Source: an uncultured Sulfitobacter sp.
GTDB taxonomy: Bacteria > Pseudomonadota > Alphaproteobacteria > Rhodobacterales > Rhodobacteraceae
Direction: 5' to 3'
Assembly (NCBI GenBank): GCA_937928635.1
Contig: CALFWM010000014.1
Location: 1-64,000 of the forward strand
DNA length: 64,000 bases
Both the position numbers and the translations under genes were made by a program. Below the pieces are notes generated by a model. The model was not told the origin of the DNA and searched no databases. It saw nothing but the letters and a program-made list of their open reading frames with translations. Of the stretch, positions 1 through 8,039 are shown piece by piece; position 1 is the stretch's first letter; each line of letters opens with the position of its first letter.

Positions 1-139
1 AATCCGCCAGATGTGCGCGAACGCTGGCCAGATCGACAAACCGATCAATCAACCGAACCAGATGGTCATGGGGAACGTGATCCTCTAGCGAGAACTCGTA
101 GAACAAAGCCGCCTGCGCTTCCTGCCTCGGTCCCATCAT
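1..139 (-). CDS. Transposase, IS1182-like, N-terminal fragment (cut by window edge)
   Basis: Read on the minus strand, the frame opens MMGPRQEAQAALFYEFSLED and continues VPHDHLVRLIDRFVDLASVR, which matches the N-terminus of IS1182/DUF772-type transposases as I recall them. The first 46 codons are present and the rest lies before position 1. A good ribosome-binding site (GGGAGG) stands about 6 bases before the ATG at 139. Whether the transposase is intact cannot be judged here. A second ATG follows directly, so the start is ambiguous by one codon. Confidence 0.8.
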   Translation of the reverse strand, partial: MMGPRQEAQAALFYEFSLEDHVPHDHLVRLIDRFVDLASVRAHLAD

Positions 140-220
140 CGCAAATCCTCCCGTTACTTGAGAGAATTGAATCAGCAGATCGACAAACGATCAAGCAGGA
201 GTTTTTCAACAAAATCGCCT
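1..220 (-). mobile_element. 5' end of an IS1182-like insertion sequence
   Basis: The left edge of the window lies inside an insertion sequence; only the transposase start and one end are visible. About 60 bases upstream of the transposase start is GAGTTTTTCAACAAAATC (199-216), a TTTTTCAACA-type sequence of the kind found at ends of this group of elements, so the outer end is inferred near position 200-220. The partner inverted repeat and target duplication are outside the window, so the exact border is not proven. It sits about 50 bp past the stop of the CNNM gene, which is intact. Confidence 0.6.
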
Positions 221-267
221 CTAAGCCGACATTGCTCGCAATGCGGCAGGGCCTTAAAAGCACCGCG

Positions 268-1575
268 TCAAAGCGGCCTGATTTTAAGCTGCGTGATCCG
301 ATTGCCATCCCGCTCCATCACCTCAAAGCGAAAGCCGTGAAACGAAAACACCTGCCCCATTGTCGGGATCATCTGGGCCTCGTGAATAACCAGCCCGGCA
401 ATCGTGTTGGCCTCATCATCCGGGAGCGACCAGTCGGTCGCGCGGTTCAGGTCGCGGATGGTCATGCCGCCCTCAACGATCAAATGACCGTCCTCCGCCG
501 TGGACAACAGTTGATTTCCGTCCGGGTCAAATTCATCCGTGATCTCGCCCACGATTTCTTCCAGAATATCCTCAAGCGTGATCAACCCCTGAAGCGAGCC
601 ATATTCATCCACCACCAGCGCAAAATGCGTCCGCCGGTGCAGGAACTGGCGCATTTGTTCATCAAGGGTGGAGGTTTCGGGCACAAAATAGGGTGCCATC
701 GCCACCTTGGAGACGTCAAAATCGCGCAGCGCCGCAGCGTCGCCCTCAGGGCCGCCAATCACCTTGTACATGGCGCGCAGCAGGTCTTTCGCATGGATCA
801 CACCAACGATGTTCTCCGGATCATCCCGGTACACCGGCAGGCGCGTGTGGTTGGAGCGCAGACATTGTTCCAAAATATCAGTGGGTTCCGAGGCGACGTT
901 GATCATCTCGATACCAGAACGGTGTAGCATGATTTCCTCAACCACACGTTCGCGCAAATCCAGTGCACCCAAAATCCGGTCGCGGTCTTCCTTTTCAACC
1001 ACCCCTTCAGAATGGCCCAGTTGCAGCGCCCCTGTGATCTCTTCCCGCACGGCAAGAATGTTACTGTCCGGGTCAGTGGTGACGCCAAATATCCGCAAAA
1101 TGCCACGTACAAAAAACCGCACCGCGCTCACAATCGGCGCAAATACAGTTACCACAATGCTGATCGGGCCAGACACCAATGCAGCCGCACGTTCGGAATT
1201 GGTGATCGCGTAGGTTTTTGGCAGCACTTCGGCAAAGACCAAAACCAGCAGAGTCATCACCAGCGTTGCAAGGGCCACACCGGATTCGCCAAAGAGCCGG
1301 GTAAACAGCGCGGTCGCAAGGGAAGCGGCCAGAATGTTCACCAGATTATTGCCCAGCAAAACCGACCCGATCAACCGCTCATTGTCTTCTGTGATGCGCA
1401 GCGCGCGGGTGGCACCATTGGAGCCCTTGTCCGCCTGCACGCGCAACTTGCCGCGCGAGGCGGCAGTCAGCGCTGTTTCAGAGCCAGAGAAAAAGCCGGA
1501 GAGGATCAAAAGGAACAAGATGACCCCGGCACTAAACCAGAAGGCGCCATCAAGCATTGCGGTGCTCGTTTCCAT
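268..1575 (-). CDS. CNNM/CorC (HlyC)-type membrane protein with CBS pair
   Basis: A 435-residue inner-membrane protein. The N-terminal DUF21/CNNM domain (about residues 8-160) has four hydrophobic segments. It is followed by a CBS pair (about 200-345; RLPVYRDDPENIVGVIHAKD and later LVVDEYGSLQGLITLEDILE) and a C-terminal CorC/HlyC domain (about 355-435). Proteins of this family are linked to Mg2+ or Co2+ transport and to tolerance of metal load; older annotations as haemolysin are misleading. The length is normal, and the C-terminus is complete although an insertion sequence starts about 50 bp downstream. It follows xerD on the same strand with an 83-bp gap. The start has only a weak ribosome-binding site, so a slightly later start is possible. 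Confidence 0.9.
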   Translation of the reverse strand: METSTAMLDGAFWFSAGVILFLLILSGFFSGSETALTAASRGKLRVQADKGSNGATRALRITEDNERLIGSVLLGNNLVNILAASLATALFTRLFGESGVALATLVMTLLVLVFAEVLPKTYAITNSERAAALVSGPISIVVTVFAPIVSAVRFFVRGILRIFGVTTDPDSNILAVREEITGALQLGHSEGVVEKEDRDRILGALDLRERVVEEIMLHRSGIEMINVASEPTDILEQCLRSNHTRLPVYRDDPENIVGVIHAKDLLRAMYKVIGGPEGDAAALRDFDVSKVAMAPYFVPETSTLDEQMRQFLHRRTHFALVVDEYGSLQGLITLEDILEEIVGEITDEFDPDGNQLLSTAEDGHLIVEGGMTIRDLNRATDWSLPDDEANTIAGLVIHEAQMIPTMGQVFSFHGFRFEVMERDGNRITQLKIRPL

Positions 1576-1658
1576 TTAGACTGTTCTATCCCAAGTTAAA
1601 CTGCCACTTGTTATGAGGTCTCGGTCGGCCTTTCACAAGGGTACGCTGGCCCATGCGG

Positions 1659-2612
1659 CTATTGGTCTTTGTCGCGATCCTCCCCTTGCGCCAATGGATG
1701 ATGCTGCAAGACCAGCTCTGACAACCGTTCCTCAAGCACATGGGTGTAAATCTCAGTGGTGGCGACATCGGCGTGGCCCAGCATGGTCTGGATCGCGCGC
1801 AGATCGGCACCATTGGCCAGCAGATGCGTGGCAAAGGCATGGCGCAGGGTGTGCGGTGTGACTTTGGCGGGTGGCACGCCACCGCTAAGCGCAAATTCCT
1901 TGATCAGCAGGTAAAACCGATGTCGAGTCAGATGGCCGGATTTACCCCTTGAGGGGAACAGGAACCGCGAGATCGGCAGGCGGGCGGATTGCGCCGCCGC
2001 GTCCTGTTCATCCCGCAGGGTCAGCCACGCGCTGAGCGCGTCACGGGCAGGGGGCGACAGTGGCACCATGCGCTCCTTGCCGCCTTTGCCCATGATCAAC
2101 AACAGGCGCGGATCGCCGCGCGTGGCGCTGATCGGCAGGCTGACAAGCTCCGTCACGCGCATGCCTGTGGCGTAAAGCAACTCCATCAAACACGTGTTGC
2201 GCAGCTTATCGGATTTGGACCGCCCGGAATTGCGCGCCGCATCCAGCAGGCGGTCCACCTCATCCTCCGACAGGATTTTGGGCAGGCGTTTGTCTTGCCC
2301 CGGACCCGCGATTTGAATGGCGGGGTTGTCGCTGCGCAACCCCTCTTCAAAGGCAAACCGGTAGAGTTGTTTGATCGCGGACAAGCGCCGCGCGCGGGTT
2401 GATTTGGCCAGACCTTGCGCGTCACATTGCACCAGATAGCTTTCGACATCCCTCCGCGTAGCCCCGGCAAAATCCAGCGTGCGGTGCTCCAGATAGGCGG
2501 CAAAATCCTTCAGATCGCGGCCATAGGCCAGCTGTGTGTTTGTGGCAGCACCCAACTCGGCGGCCTGCGCCTCCAGAAAACTCGAAATCCATTGTAGCGG
2601 AGCGGGTGACAT
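1659..2612 (-). CDS. xerD: Tyrosine recombinase XerD
   Basis: This 317-residue tyrosine recombinase acts with XerC at dif to resolve chromosome dimers at the division septum. The N-terminal SAM-like core-binding domain covers about residues 5-95 and the catalytic domain about 110-305. Visible catalytic residues are Arg152 (ATGMRVTEL), the Lys in GKGGKERMVPL, the HTLRH box, the His of LGHADVATTE and the nucleophilic Tyr in EIYTHV. It starts 2 bp after the stop of the secreted protein upstream, so the two are probably co-transcribed. XerD is preferred over XerC from overall resemblance; no xerC partner is in the window. Its neighbours give no sign of a mobile integrase. Confidence 0.93.
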   Translation of the reverse strand: MSPAPLQWISSFLEAQAAELGAATNTQLAYGRDLKDFAAYLEHRTLDFAGATRRDVESYLVQCDAQGLAKSTRARRLSAIKQLYRFAFEEGLRSDNPAIQIAGPGQDKRLPKILSEDEVDRLLDAARNSGRSKSDKLRNTCLMELLYATGMRVTELVSLPISATRGDPRLLLIMGKGGKERMVPLSPPARDALSAWLTLRDEQDAAAQSARLPISRFLFPSRGKSGHLTRHRFYLLIKEFALSGGVPPAKVTPHTLRHAFATHLLANGADLRAIQTMLGHADVATTEIYTHVLEERLSELVLQHHPLAQGEDRDKDQ

Positions 2613-2614
2613 GG

Positions 2615-4186
2615 CTATCGCTCCAACAGCAAGACTTGCAGGGCGGCCCGGCGCGCCGTGTCTTCCAACCCCAGCGCCCGCAGCGTTGCCAGCGCATCCT
2701 GCAGGGCCTTTGCATCGCCATTCAGGCCACTTTCCAGCAAGGCCAGGAGGGTCAGAATGCTCTCCCCCAGTTGTTTTTGTTGGGCCATTTTCGTGAGGTC
2801 CGCACGCGGCGGCGCCCCTTGAAAGGCACCGTGCACAGCGGCGGCAATCGCCTCTTGCGGTTTTGAGGTCGTGACCTCTCCAACCGCCACGGCGCGCAGC
2901 AAGGCGGTGGCCGGGTCCGCAGTGGCCTGGGCTGCCGCAGTTTCATAACGCGGCGAGAGCAACCCGACCTCCAGCGCGATTTGCGCGGCGGGTGCGGGCA
3001 GATCAACCTCGGCCAGACGTTCGGCAAACAATCCTGCAAAAGCGGCTTCAAGACGCGCTTGTTTCATCGCCTGCCAGACCACGGGCAGGGTTTTGGCGAC
3101 AGATTCAACGCTGTTGGTATCCAGTGCCGTTTCAAACCGTTGCAGGGCGGCAACGCGGTCCCAGATGCTGCCAGAGGCGGCGGGTTTGCGGTCCGTGTAG
3201 AGGCCAAGCAGGCGGTTGTCGGGCAGGGCACCGGCACGGGTCAGACGCTCTGCCGCCTCCAACTGCGATTTCCAACCGGCTATGTCACGCAAGTCGGCCA
3301 CCGCATAGGCACGGGGCAGCGCGCCGGTTGGCTTGGCCTCCCCGATGGTTTCAAACAGGCGAAAACTCAGCGGGTCCATGTCGCGCGGGGCAGGCAATGG
3401 GCGTGCGCCCTCAAACAGATCCGGGTTTAGAAAACGATCCAGCAGATCCAGCTTTTCCGGCGGCATCAGCGACAGCGCCTTGGCGGACCCATAGGTCAGG
3501 GTCGCGTTTTCCCACCGGCCCGCGCGCGCCGCACACAAGATGCGCGTTCCATAATCACGGGTCAGATGGGGGGCCGCTTTGAGCGCGCTGCATGCACGGT
3601 CCTCCACCCCCAGCAGCAAAGATATCTGCATCCAGAGGTCAAAATGCGCAGGTGATGTGGTGACGCCGGCCTGTTCAATCAACGACATCGCCGGGTCCAG
3701 CGCGCCAACGTCCACCAGCTTTTGTACCCTTGCCAGGACCAGCGTGTCACCGGCGGCGGCAAGGCCACCGGGGGCCTGCGCCTCGGCCAACAGAACGGTG
3801 TACATCAGCGCCTGTGCGGCAGGCAGGTGCAGTTCGGGTAGCTGCGCAATGGCCGCGCTGATTGCTTTCACGTCGCTGCCCCACCACAAATCACTGGGCA
3901 ATCCGGTCAGGGTCGCGGGCACCAGCCCGATTTCGCGCGGTGCCCCTTCGCCAAGGGGTGTCACGGTGACGCTGGGCACCAAACCTGACGTGGTAACGGG
4001 TGGTTCGTCCAGGGGCGCGGCTGCCGGAGCAGTGGGCGCTGGAGCGGTGGCGGTGCCCTGTTGCTCCAACCAGTCAATGACTGACAGCGGGGCGGCCTCC
4101 TGCGCCTGCACCGCAGCCGTACTGAGCATCAAAAAAGTGGTGCCAGAAATGGCCCAGCGCCGCAAAATGGATGTGGCAAAACGCAC
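2615..4186 (-). CDS. Secreted helical-repeat protein of unknown function
   Basis: I do not recognise a named family. From the GTG at 4186 the product is 523 residues: an Arg-containing start, a hydrophobic stretch WAISGTTFLMLSTAAVQA and a probable signal-peptidase site before QEAAP, then an Ala/Pro-rich linker (about residues 35-70) and a long Ala/Leu-rich, apparently all-helical body that looks like TPR-type helical hairpins. It is therefore probably periplasmic. The GTG is chosen because the only upstream ATG (4297) lies inside the small gene before it, which ends one base before this start, implying translational coupling. It is followed 2 bp later by xerD, so a link to the envelope or division is a guess from context only. 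Confidence 0.7.
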   Translation of the reverse strand: MRFATSILRRWAISGTTFLMLSTAAVQAQEAAPLSVIDWLEQQGTATAPAPTAPAAAPLDEPPVTTSGLVPSVTVTPLGEGAPREIGLVPATLTGLPSDLWWGSDVKAISAAIAQLPELHLPAAQALMYTVLLAEAQAPGGLAAAGDTLVLARVQKLVDVGALDPAMSLIEQAGVTTSPAHFDLWMQISLLLGVEDRACSALKAAPHLTRDYGTRILCAARAGRWENATLTYGSAKALSLMPPEKLDLLDRFLNPDLFEGARPLPAPRDMDPLSFRLFETIGEAKPTGALPRAYAVADLRDIAGWKSQLEAAERLTRAGALPDNRLLGLYTDRKPAASGSIWDRVAALQRFETALDTNSVESVAKTLPVVWQAMKQARLEAAFAGLFAERLAEVDLPAPAAQIALEVGLLSPRYETAAAQATADPATALLRAVAVGEVTTSKPQEAIAAAVHGAFQGAPPRADLTKMAQQKQLGESILTLLALLESGLNGDAKALQDALATLRALGLEDTARRAALQVLLLER

Positions 4187-4187
4187 C

Positions 4188-4340
4188 CTAGTTCGCGTCC
4201 AGGGTGACAGGGACCCGGGTTTCAACCTGTCCCGGCGCAAAATCAGCGCCAAAAAACGGCCCGATATAGGCATAACCCACAAGCCCAATAAACCCAATAA
4301 TCATCAGGAAAATCAAAAACTTGATCAGTTTACCCAACAT
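4188..4340 (-). CDS. Small single-span membrane protein, 50 aa
   Basis: A short frame begins MLGKLIKFLIFLMIIGFIGL and ends VETRVPVTLDAN, giving 50 residues with one strongly hydrophobic N-terminal helix (about 5-28) and a short polar tail predicted on the periplasmic side. Its stop is one base from the GTG start of the secreted protein downstream, and it is the first gene of a minus-strand run leading into xerD, divergent from aroK across 77 bp. The tight packing and a sensible membrane topology make it a likely real gene rather than chance. Function is unknown; it may anchor or assist the secreted partner. Confidence 0.65.
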   Translation of the reverse strand: MLGKLIKFLIFLMIIGFIGLVGYAYIGPFFGADFAPGQVETRVPVTLDAN

Positions 4341-4417
4341 ATTCTACTGCCCGTTTATCTGTCTTTTCCCGAAACTATATATGGCCTTTTGGATAAGATC
4401 ACGTCATTCAGATAAAA

Positions 4418-5014
4418 ATGAGCGAAATTGAGCAGAGCATAGCCGATGTCGAGGCCCCCCGTCCGGCCTACAACCTGAAAAAGACGGTTGTGATGGTGGG
4501 GATGATGGGGGCAGGCAAAACCGCCGTGGGCCGCGCCTTGGCTGAGAAACTGGGCGTGGCGTTTCTTGACTCAGATGCCGAAATCGAAGCAGCGGCCAAT
4601 CTGACTGTCCCTGAAATTTTTGACCGTGATGGAGAACTCTTCTTTCGTCGCCGCGAAACCGAGGTGATCGCGCGATTGCTGGACAGTGAATGCTGTATTC
4701 TCTCCACTGGCGGTGGCGCGTTTTTGGCCGCGGAAAACCGGCAAAATATCTCGTCTCGTGGGGTGTCGGTTTGGCTGAATGCAGACATCAAACTGTTGTG
4801 GAACCGCGTGCGCCACAAGGACACGCGCCCCTTGCTGCGCACGCCAGATCCTTTAGGCACCCTGACCGATCTTTATGAGGCGCGCGTGCCGGTCTACCGC
4901 GAGGCTGATCTGAGCGTGCCTTGCGAGGCCAAATTGTCCATTGACGCCATGGCCGAACGGGTCATCGACATCTTGCTGACCCGCCCTGATGTGCTGGAGG
5001 AAATTGATGCGTGA
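4418..5014 (+). CDS. aroK: Shikimate kinase
   Basis: This 198-residue cytoplasmic enzyme phosphorylates shikimate with ATP to shikimate 3-phosphate, step five of the chorismate pathway. The P-loop GMMGAGKT is at residues 28-35; the shikimate-binding DSDAEIE, RRRETEVI and STGGGAF motifs follow, and KDTRPLL is the lid arginine region. It has an N-terminal extension of about 20 residues compared with minimal AroK, which is common in alphaproteobacteria. It overlaps aroB by 8 bp, the usual aroKB pair. The region before the ATG has no strong ribosome-binding site. Confidence 0.95.
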   Translation: MSEIEQSIADVEAPRPAYNLKKTVVMVGMMGAGKTAVGRALAEKLGVAFLDSDAEIEAAANLTVPEIFDRDGELFFRRRETEVIARLLDSECCILSTGGGAFLAAENRQNISSRGVSVWLNADIKLLWNRVRHKDTRPLLRTPDPLGTLTDLYEARVPVYREADLSVPCEAKLSIDAMAERVIDILLTRPDVLEEIDA

Positions 5015-6119
5015 AACCGTGAAGGTCGATCTGCCCGGACGCGCCTATGAGGTGGTGATCGGCCCTGATCTGCTGGCTGAGGCAGGTGCGCGCATCTCGC
5101 CCCTGTTGGCGCGCCCGCGCGTTGCCGTGATCTCGGATCAGACTGTGGCGGAGCTGCATCTCAATGCCCTGCGTGACGGGCTGGCCAACAACGGCATTGA
5201 AATGACCTCCCTTGCGCTGCCCCCCGGTGAGGCAACCAAATGCTGGGCACAGTTGCAGGTCTGCGTCGATTGGCTGCTGGATCAAAAGGTGGAACGCACC
5301 GATGTTGTGATTGCCCTGGGGGGCGGCGTGATTGGCGATTTGGTGGGTTTTGCGGCTGCCGTGCTGCGGCGCGGGGTGCGGTTTGTTCAAATCCCCACCT
5401 CTTTGCTGGCGCAGGTCGACAGCTCTGTGGGGGGAAAGACCGGGATCAATGCGGCGCATGGTAAAAACCTGATCGGTGCGTTTCACCAGCCCGCACTGGT
5501 GCTGGCAGACACCAGCGTGTTGGGCACGCTGACCGCCCGTGATTTTCTGGCCGGATATGGCGAGGTGGTGAAATATGGCCTGTTGGGCGATGAGGCGTTT
5601 TTTGACTGGCTGGAGGCGCAGGGTCCGGCACTTGCCGCCGGGGACATGGCGGCGCGCATTGAGGCGGTCAGGCGATCCGTACAGATGAAAGCCGACATTG
5701 TGATGCGCGATGAAACGGAGCAGGGCGACCGGGCGTTGCTCAACCTTGGCCATACCTTTTGCCACGCGCTGGAGGCGGCCACGGGCTATTCTGATCGGTT
5801 GCTGCACGGGGAGGGGGTTGCGGTGGGCTGCGCGCTGGCCTTTGAACTTTCCGCCCGCATGGGGCTTTGCGCCCAAGAGGCGCCCAGCCGTCTGCGCGCG
5901 CATCTCAGGACAATGGGCATGAAAACCGATCTGGCAGACATTGAGGGCGATTTGCCGGATGCCGAGGCTTTGCTGGACCTGATGGGTCAGGACAAAAAGG
6001 TGGTCGCGGGACAGCTCCGTTTCGTGCTGGCGCACGCCATCGGAGATGCCTTTGTCACGGGCGACGCGCCGCGCGACACGGCATTGAGCGTGTTAAATGA
6101 CGCATTGGCCCAACGATAG
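5007..6119 (+). CDS. aroB: 3-dehydroquinate synthase
   Basis: AroB converts DAHP to 3-dehydroquinate, using NAD+ and a divalent metal, as the second step of the shikimate pathway. The 370-residue product shows the NAD-binding GGGVIGDLVGF, the PTSLLAQVDSSVGGKTGIN block, the metal ligand Glu in YGEVVKYG, and the metal-binding histidines in NLGHTFCHALEA and LLHGEGVAVG. The ATG at 5007 is chosen over the in-frame ATG at 4989 because GGAGG lies 6 bases upstream and the product then begins MRETVKVDL as in homologues. It overlaps the end of aroK, implying translational coupling. A palindromic repeat begins 9 bp after the stop. Confidence 0.95.
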   Translation: MRETVKVDLPGRAYEVVIGPDLLAEAGARISPLLARPRVAVISDQTVAELHLNALRDGLANNGIEMTSLALPPGEATKCWAQLQVCVDWLLDQKVERTDVVIALGGGVIGDLVGFAAAVLRRGVRFVQIPTSLLAQVDSSVGGKTGINAAHGKNLIGAFHQPALVLADTSVLGTLTARDFLAGYGEVVKYGLLGDEAFFDWLEAQGPALAAGDMAARIEAVRRSVQMKADIVMRDETEQGDRALLNLGHTFCHALEAATGYSDRLLHGEGVAVGCALAFELSARMGLCAQEAPSRLRAHLRTMGMKTDLADIEGDLPDAEALLDLMGQDKKVVAGQLRFVLAHAIGDAFVTGDAPRDTALSVLNDALAQR

Positions 6120-6128
6120 GGCCGCTAT

Positions 6129-6226
6129 AGCGCCCGACCTTAAACTTGAAACGTCGATACCCTGCCACGCTTCGCGCTCTCGGGACATCTGTGATATGTT
6201 ATGTTTCACGTTAAAGGCCGGACGCA
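6129..6226. repeat. ~98-bp imperfect palindromic repeat, copy 1
   Basis: The element starts AGCGCCCGACCTTAAAC and ends with a near-complementary GTTAAAGGCCGGACGCA; about 20 of 27 outer positions can pair. The core GATACCCTG...CGCTCTCGGGACAT is shared with a second copy at 16616-16713. It lies directly after the aroB stop and abuts the stop of the convergent membrane gene, so it may work as a bidirectional terminator or be a MITE/REP-like element. It encodes nothing. Confidence 0.75.
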
Positions 6227-6535
6227 TTAGTCATCCCCGGACAGATCAATCCCCCATTTTCGGCAAAACCAGAGGGCAAAGGGAATCTCAACGATCACGG
6301 CTGTGATCAGCGTAAAGACCCACCATTTGACCTCAACCACCAGCAGTGAAAACCGCGCGCCGGTGTTCGCATAGACAGAACCGGTAATGCCAAGCAGTAC
6401 GACAAGCAAGACAAGGTCTGCCATCATCAGGCGCTGAAGTGTTTTGTTTTCGATCCGGGGAAAAACTGCAAAATATCCGACGCAATAGACCATGAGGATC
6501 AGCCCAAAAACGTGCAGTTCCGCAGGCAATGTCAT
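6227..6535 (-). CDS. Small integral membrane protein, unknown function
   Basis: A 102-residue protein beginning MTLPAELHVFG with about three to four hydrophobic segments (roughly residues 5-25, 38-58, 66-90), containing the short motif EIPFALWFCRKWGI near the end. I do not recognise a named family. It is 44 bp downstream of ssb on the same strand and may be co-transcribed with it. An earlier in-frame start at 6571 is possible, but the chosen ATG lies closer after AGGAG (16 bases, rather long), so the N-terminus is uncertain. Its stop touches the palindromic repeat shared with aroB. Confidence 0.6.
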   Translation of the reverse strand: MTLPAELHVFGLILMVYCVGYFAVFPRIENKTLQRLMMADLVLLVVLLGITGSVYANTGARFSLLVVEVKWWVFTLITAVIVEIPFALWFCRKWGIDLSGDD

Positions 6536-6579
6536 GGTTTGATTTTTCTCTCTCCTAAAGCGCCCAACCAAAGCCGGGC

Positions 6580-7110
6580 TTAGAATGGGATTTCGTCATC
6601 CAGATCGCGTGATGAACCGCCGCCGCCGCTCCCGCCGCCACCTTGTGAGGGGCCACTGTCGTATCCGCCGCCTTGGTCATAGCCGCCACCCTGATCGTAG
6701 CCACCGCCGCCGGACTGGCCGCCGCCATATCCGCCGCCACCACCACCACTGCCTTCGCCGCGGCCATCCAGCATGGTCAGCGTCCCGCCGTAGCCTTGCA
6801 AAACCACCTCGGTGGAGTACCGGTCAGCACCGGATTGATCCTGCCATTTGCGGGTCTGCAATTGGCCCTCAATATAAACCTTGGAGCCCTTGCGCAGGTA
6901 TTGCTCTGCAATGCGCACCAGCCCTTCCTGAAAAATCGCCACGGAATGCCATTCGGTCTTTTCGCGCCGCTCGCCTGTGTTGCGGTCTTTCCAGGTCTCG
7001 GACGTGGCGATGCGCAGGTTGCACACCTTGCCACCGTTTTGAAATGAACGCACCTCAGGGTCGCGCCCCAGATTGCCGATAAGGATCACTTTGTTGACTG
7101 AGCCGGCCAT
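6580..7110 (-). CDS. ssb: Single-stranded DNA-binding protein
   Basis: SSB coats single-stranded DNA during replication, recombination and repair. The 176-residue product begins [20 protein letters not shown] and has the OB fold over about residues 4-108, including the conserved [20 protein letters not shown] region. A long Gly/Gln/Tyr-rich disordered linker follows (about 112-168), and the tail ends in DDEIPF, the acidic tip that recruits partner proteins. The ATG at 7110 is chosen over 7140 because AAAGGGGGGG precedes it and it fits homologues. The glycine-rich linker is repetitive ([11 protein letters not shown]) and may vary in length between strains. Confidence 0.96.
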   Translation of the reverse strand: MAGSVNKVILIGNLGRDPEVRSFQNGGKVCNLRIATSETWKDRNTGERREKTEWHSVAIFQEGLVRIAEQYLRKGSKVYIEGQLQTRKWQDQSGADRYSTEVVLQGYGGTLTMLDGRGEGSGGGGGGYGGGQSGGGGYDQGGGYDQGGGYDSGPSQGGGGSGGGGSSRDLDDEIPF

Positions 7111-7317
7111 GTTGCCCCCCCTTTGGTGTTCTTGCCGCACTGACCCGTCGAATCCGAACCCGCGCGTTGCCCTGTGTTACAGCTTGCCCGGTTCATGGTA
7201 AACAGAAGGTTACGCTGGGAAGGTTGCAAAAACCGCCTCAGTGCAGGGGCAGGGCTGGCAAACCGTTCGGCATTTGATATAAACTGCCAACAACATGGGG
7301 CGGGAGCGTCGATCAAG

Positions 7318-7938
7318 ATGCAAAGATCAACGGTTTGGATGGTTGCCGGCGCGCTGGCGACAAGCATGGTGGCAGATGCGGCCAGTGCTGATTTGTTCTC
7401 AACAAAGAACCGCCGTTCCCTATTCAACTCGCAGAAAAGCGTGCTCGATAACCGCGCGTCAAAGCAATATTCCTCCTCCGTCCGGCTGAAACCCGCAACG
7501 GTTGTGACCCCGACAAAATGGGATAGCGAGGTCACCCCTAAATACCGGGGACGCTACAAAGGTGTTTATCTGGGCATGGCCAAAGCGGCTGCGCAAAAAC
7601 ATGGCGTTCCGGTGGATTTGTTCCTGCGTCTGGTGCAACAGGAAAGCCGCTGGAACCCCAAAGCCGTGTCACACGCAGGCGCGATTGGCTTGGCGCAACT
7701 GATGCCGGGCACCGCTGCGGTTTTGCGGGTGGACCCGAAAGACCCGCAGCAAAACCTGGAGGGTGGTGCGCGCTACCTGGCCCAGCAATACCGGACCTTT
7801 GGCACCTGGCGACTGGCCCTTGCGGCCTATAACGCGGGCCCCGGTGCGGTCAAAAAACACGGGGGCATCCCACCCTACAAAGAAACGCGCAACTACGTGC
7901 GCATCATTGCGGGTGCCGCCCCTGCAACATCACGCTAA
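7318..7938 (+). CDS. Lytic transglycosylase (SLT domain), secreted
   Basis: A periplasmic murein lytic enzyme that cleaves the MurNAc-GlcNAc bond to give 1,6-anhydro products. From the ATG at 7318 the 206 residues begin with a signal peptide ([20 protein letters not shown] followed by AASA) and a linker, then the SLT fold from about residue 80. The catalytic Glu lies in [10 protein letters not shown], followed by [13 protein letters not shown] and AYNAGPGAV, the family signatures. The ATG at 7174 is rejected because the segment it would add is not signal-like. The gene is divergent from ssb, so the 207-bp gap probably carries both promoters. Confidence 0.9.
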   Translation: MQRSTVWMVAGALATSMVADAASADLFSTKNRRSLFNSQKSVLDNRASKQYSSSVRLKPATVVTPTKWDSEVTPKYRGRYKGVYLGMAKAAAQKHGVPVDLFLRLVQQESRWNPKAVSHAGAIGLAQLMPGTAAVLRVDPKDPQQNLEGGARYLAQQYRTFGTWRLALAAYNAGPGAVKKHGGIPPYKETRNYVRIIAGAAPATSR

Positions 7939-7970
7939 GGCGTTTTACACCTAAAGCAATTGACCTATCG

Positions 7971-8028
7971 CGTTTTCGATTTAACCCGAAACGTGACACA
8001 TCCCTTAACGCGCCCAACCAAGGGCGCG
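7971..8028. terminator. Inverted repeats between convergent genes, likely terminator
   Basis: Two inverted repeats lie between the lytic transglycosylase and the ABC ATPase gene, which converge here. The first is CGTTTTCG (7971-7978) against CGAAACG (7987-7993). The second is CGCGCCC (8009-8015) against GGGCGCG (8022-8028) with a six-base loop. Neither has a proper T-run, so intrinsic termination is only likely from position, not proven. Confidence 0.4.
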
Positions 8029-8039
8029 CGCCAATTGCG

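Noticed and set aside
4962-6035. Long minus-strand reading frame opposite aroB
   Set aside because: Antisense to a clearly conserved enzyme and rich in His, Gln and Arg, as expected for a shadow frame in high-GC DNA.
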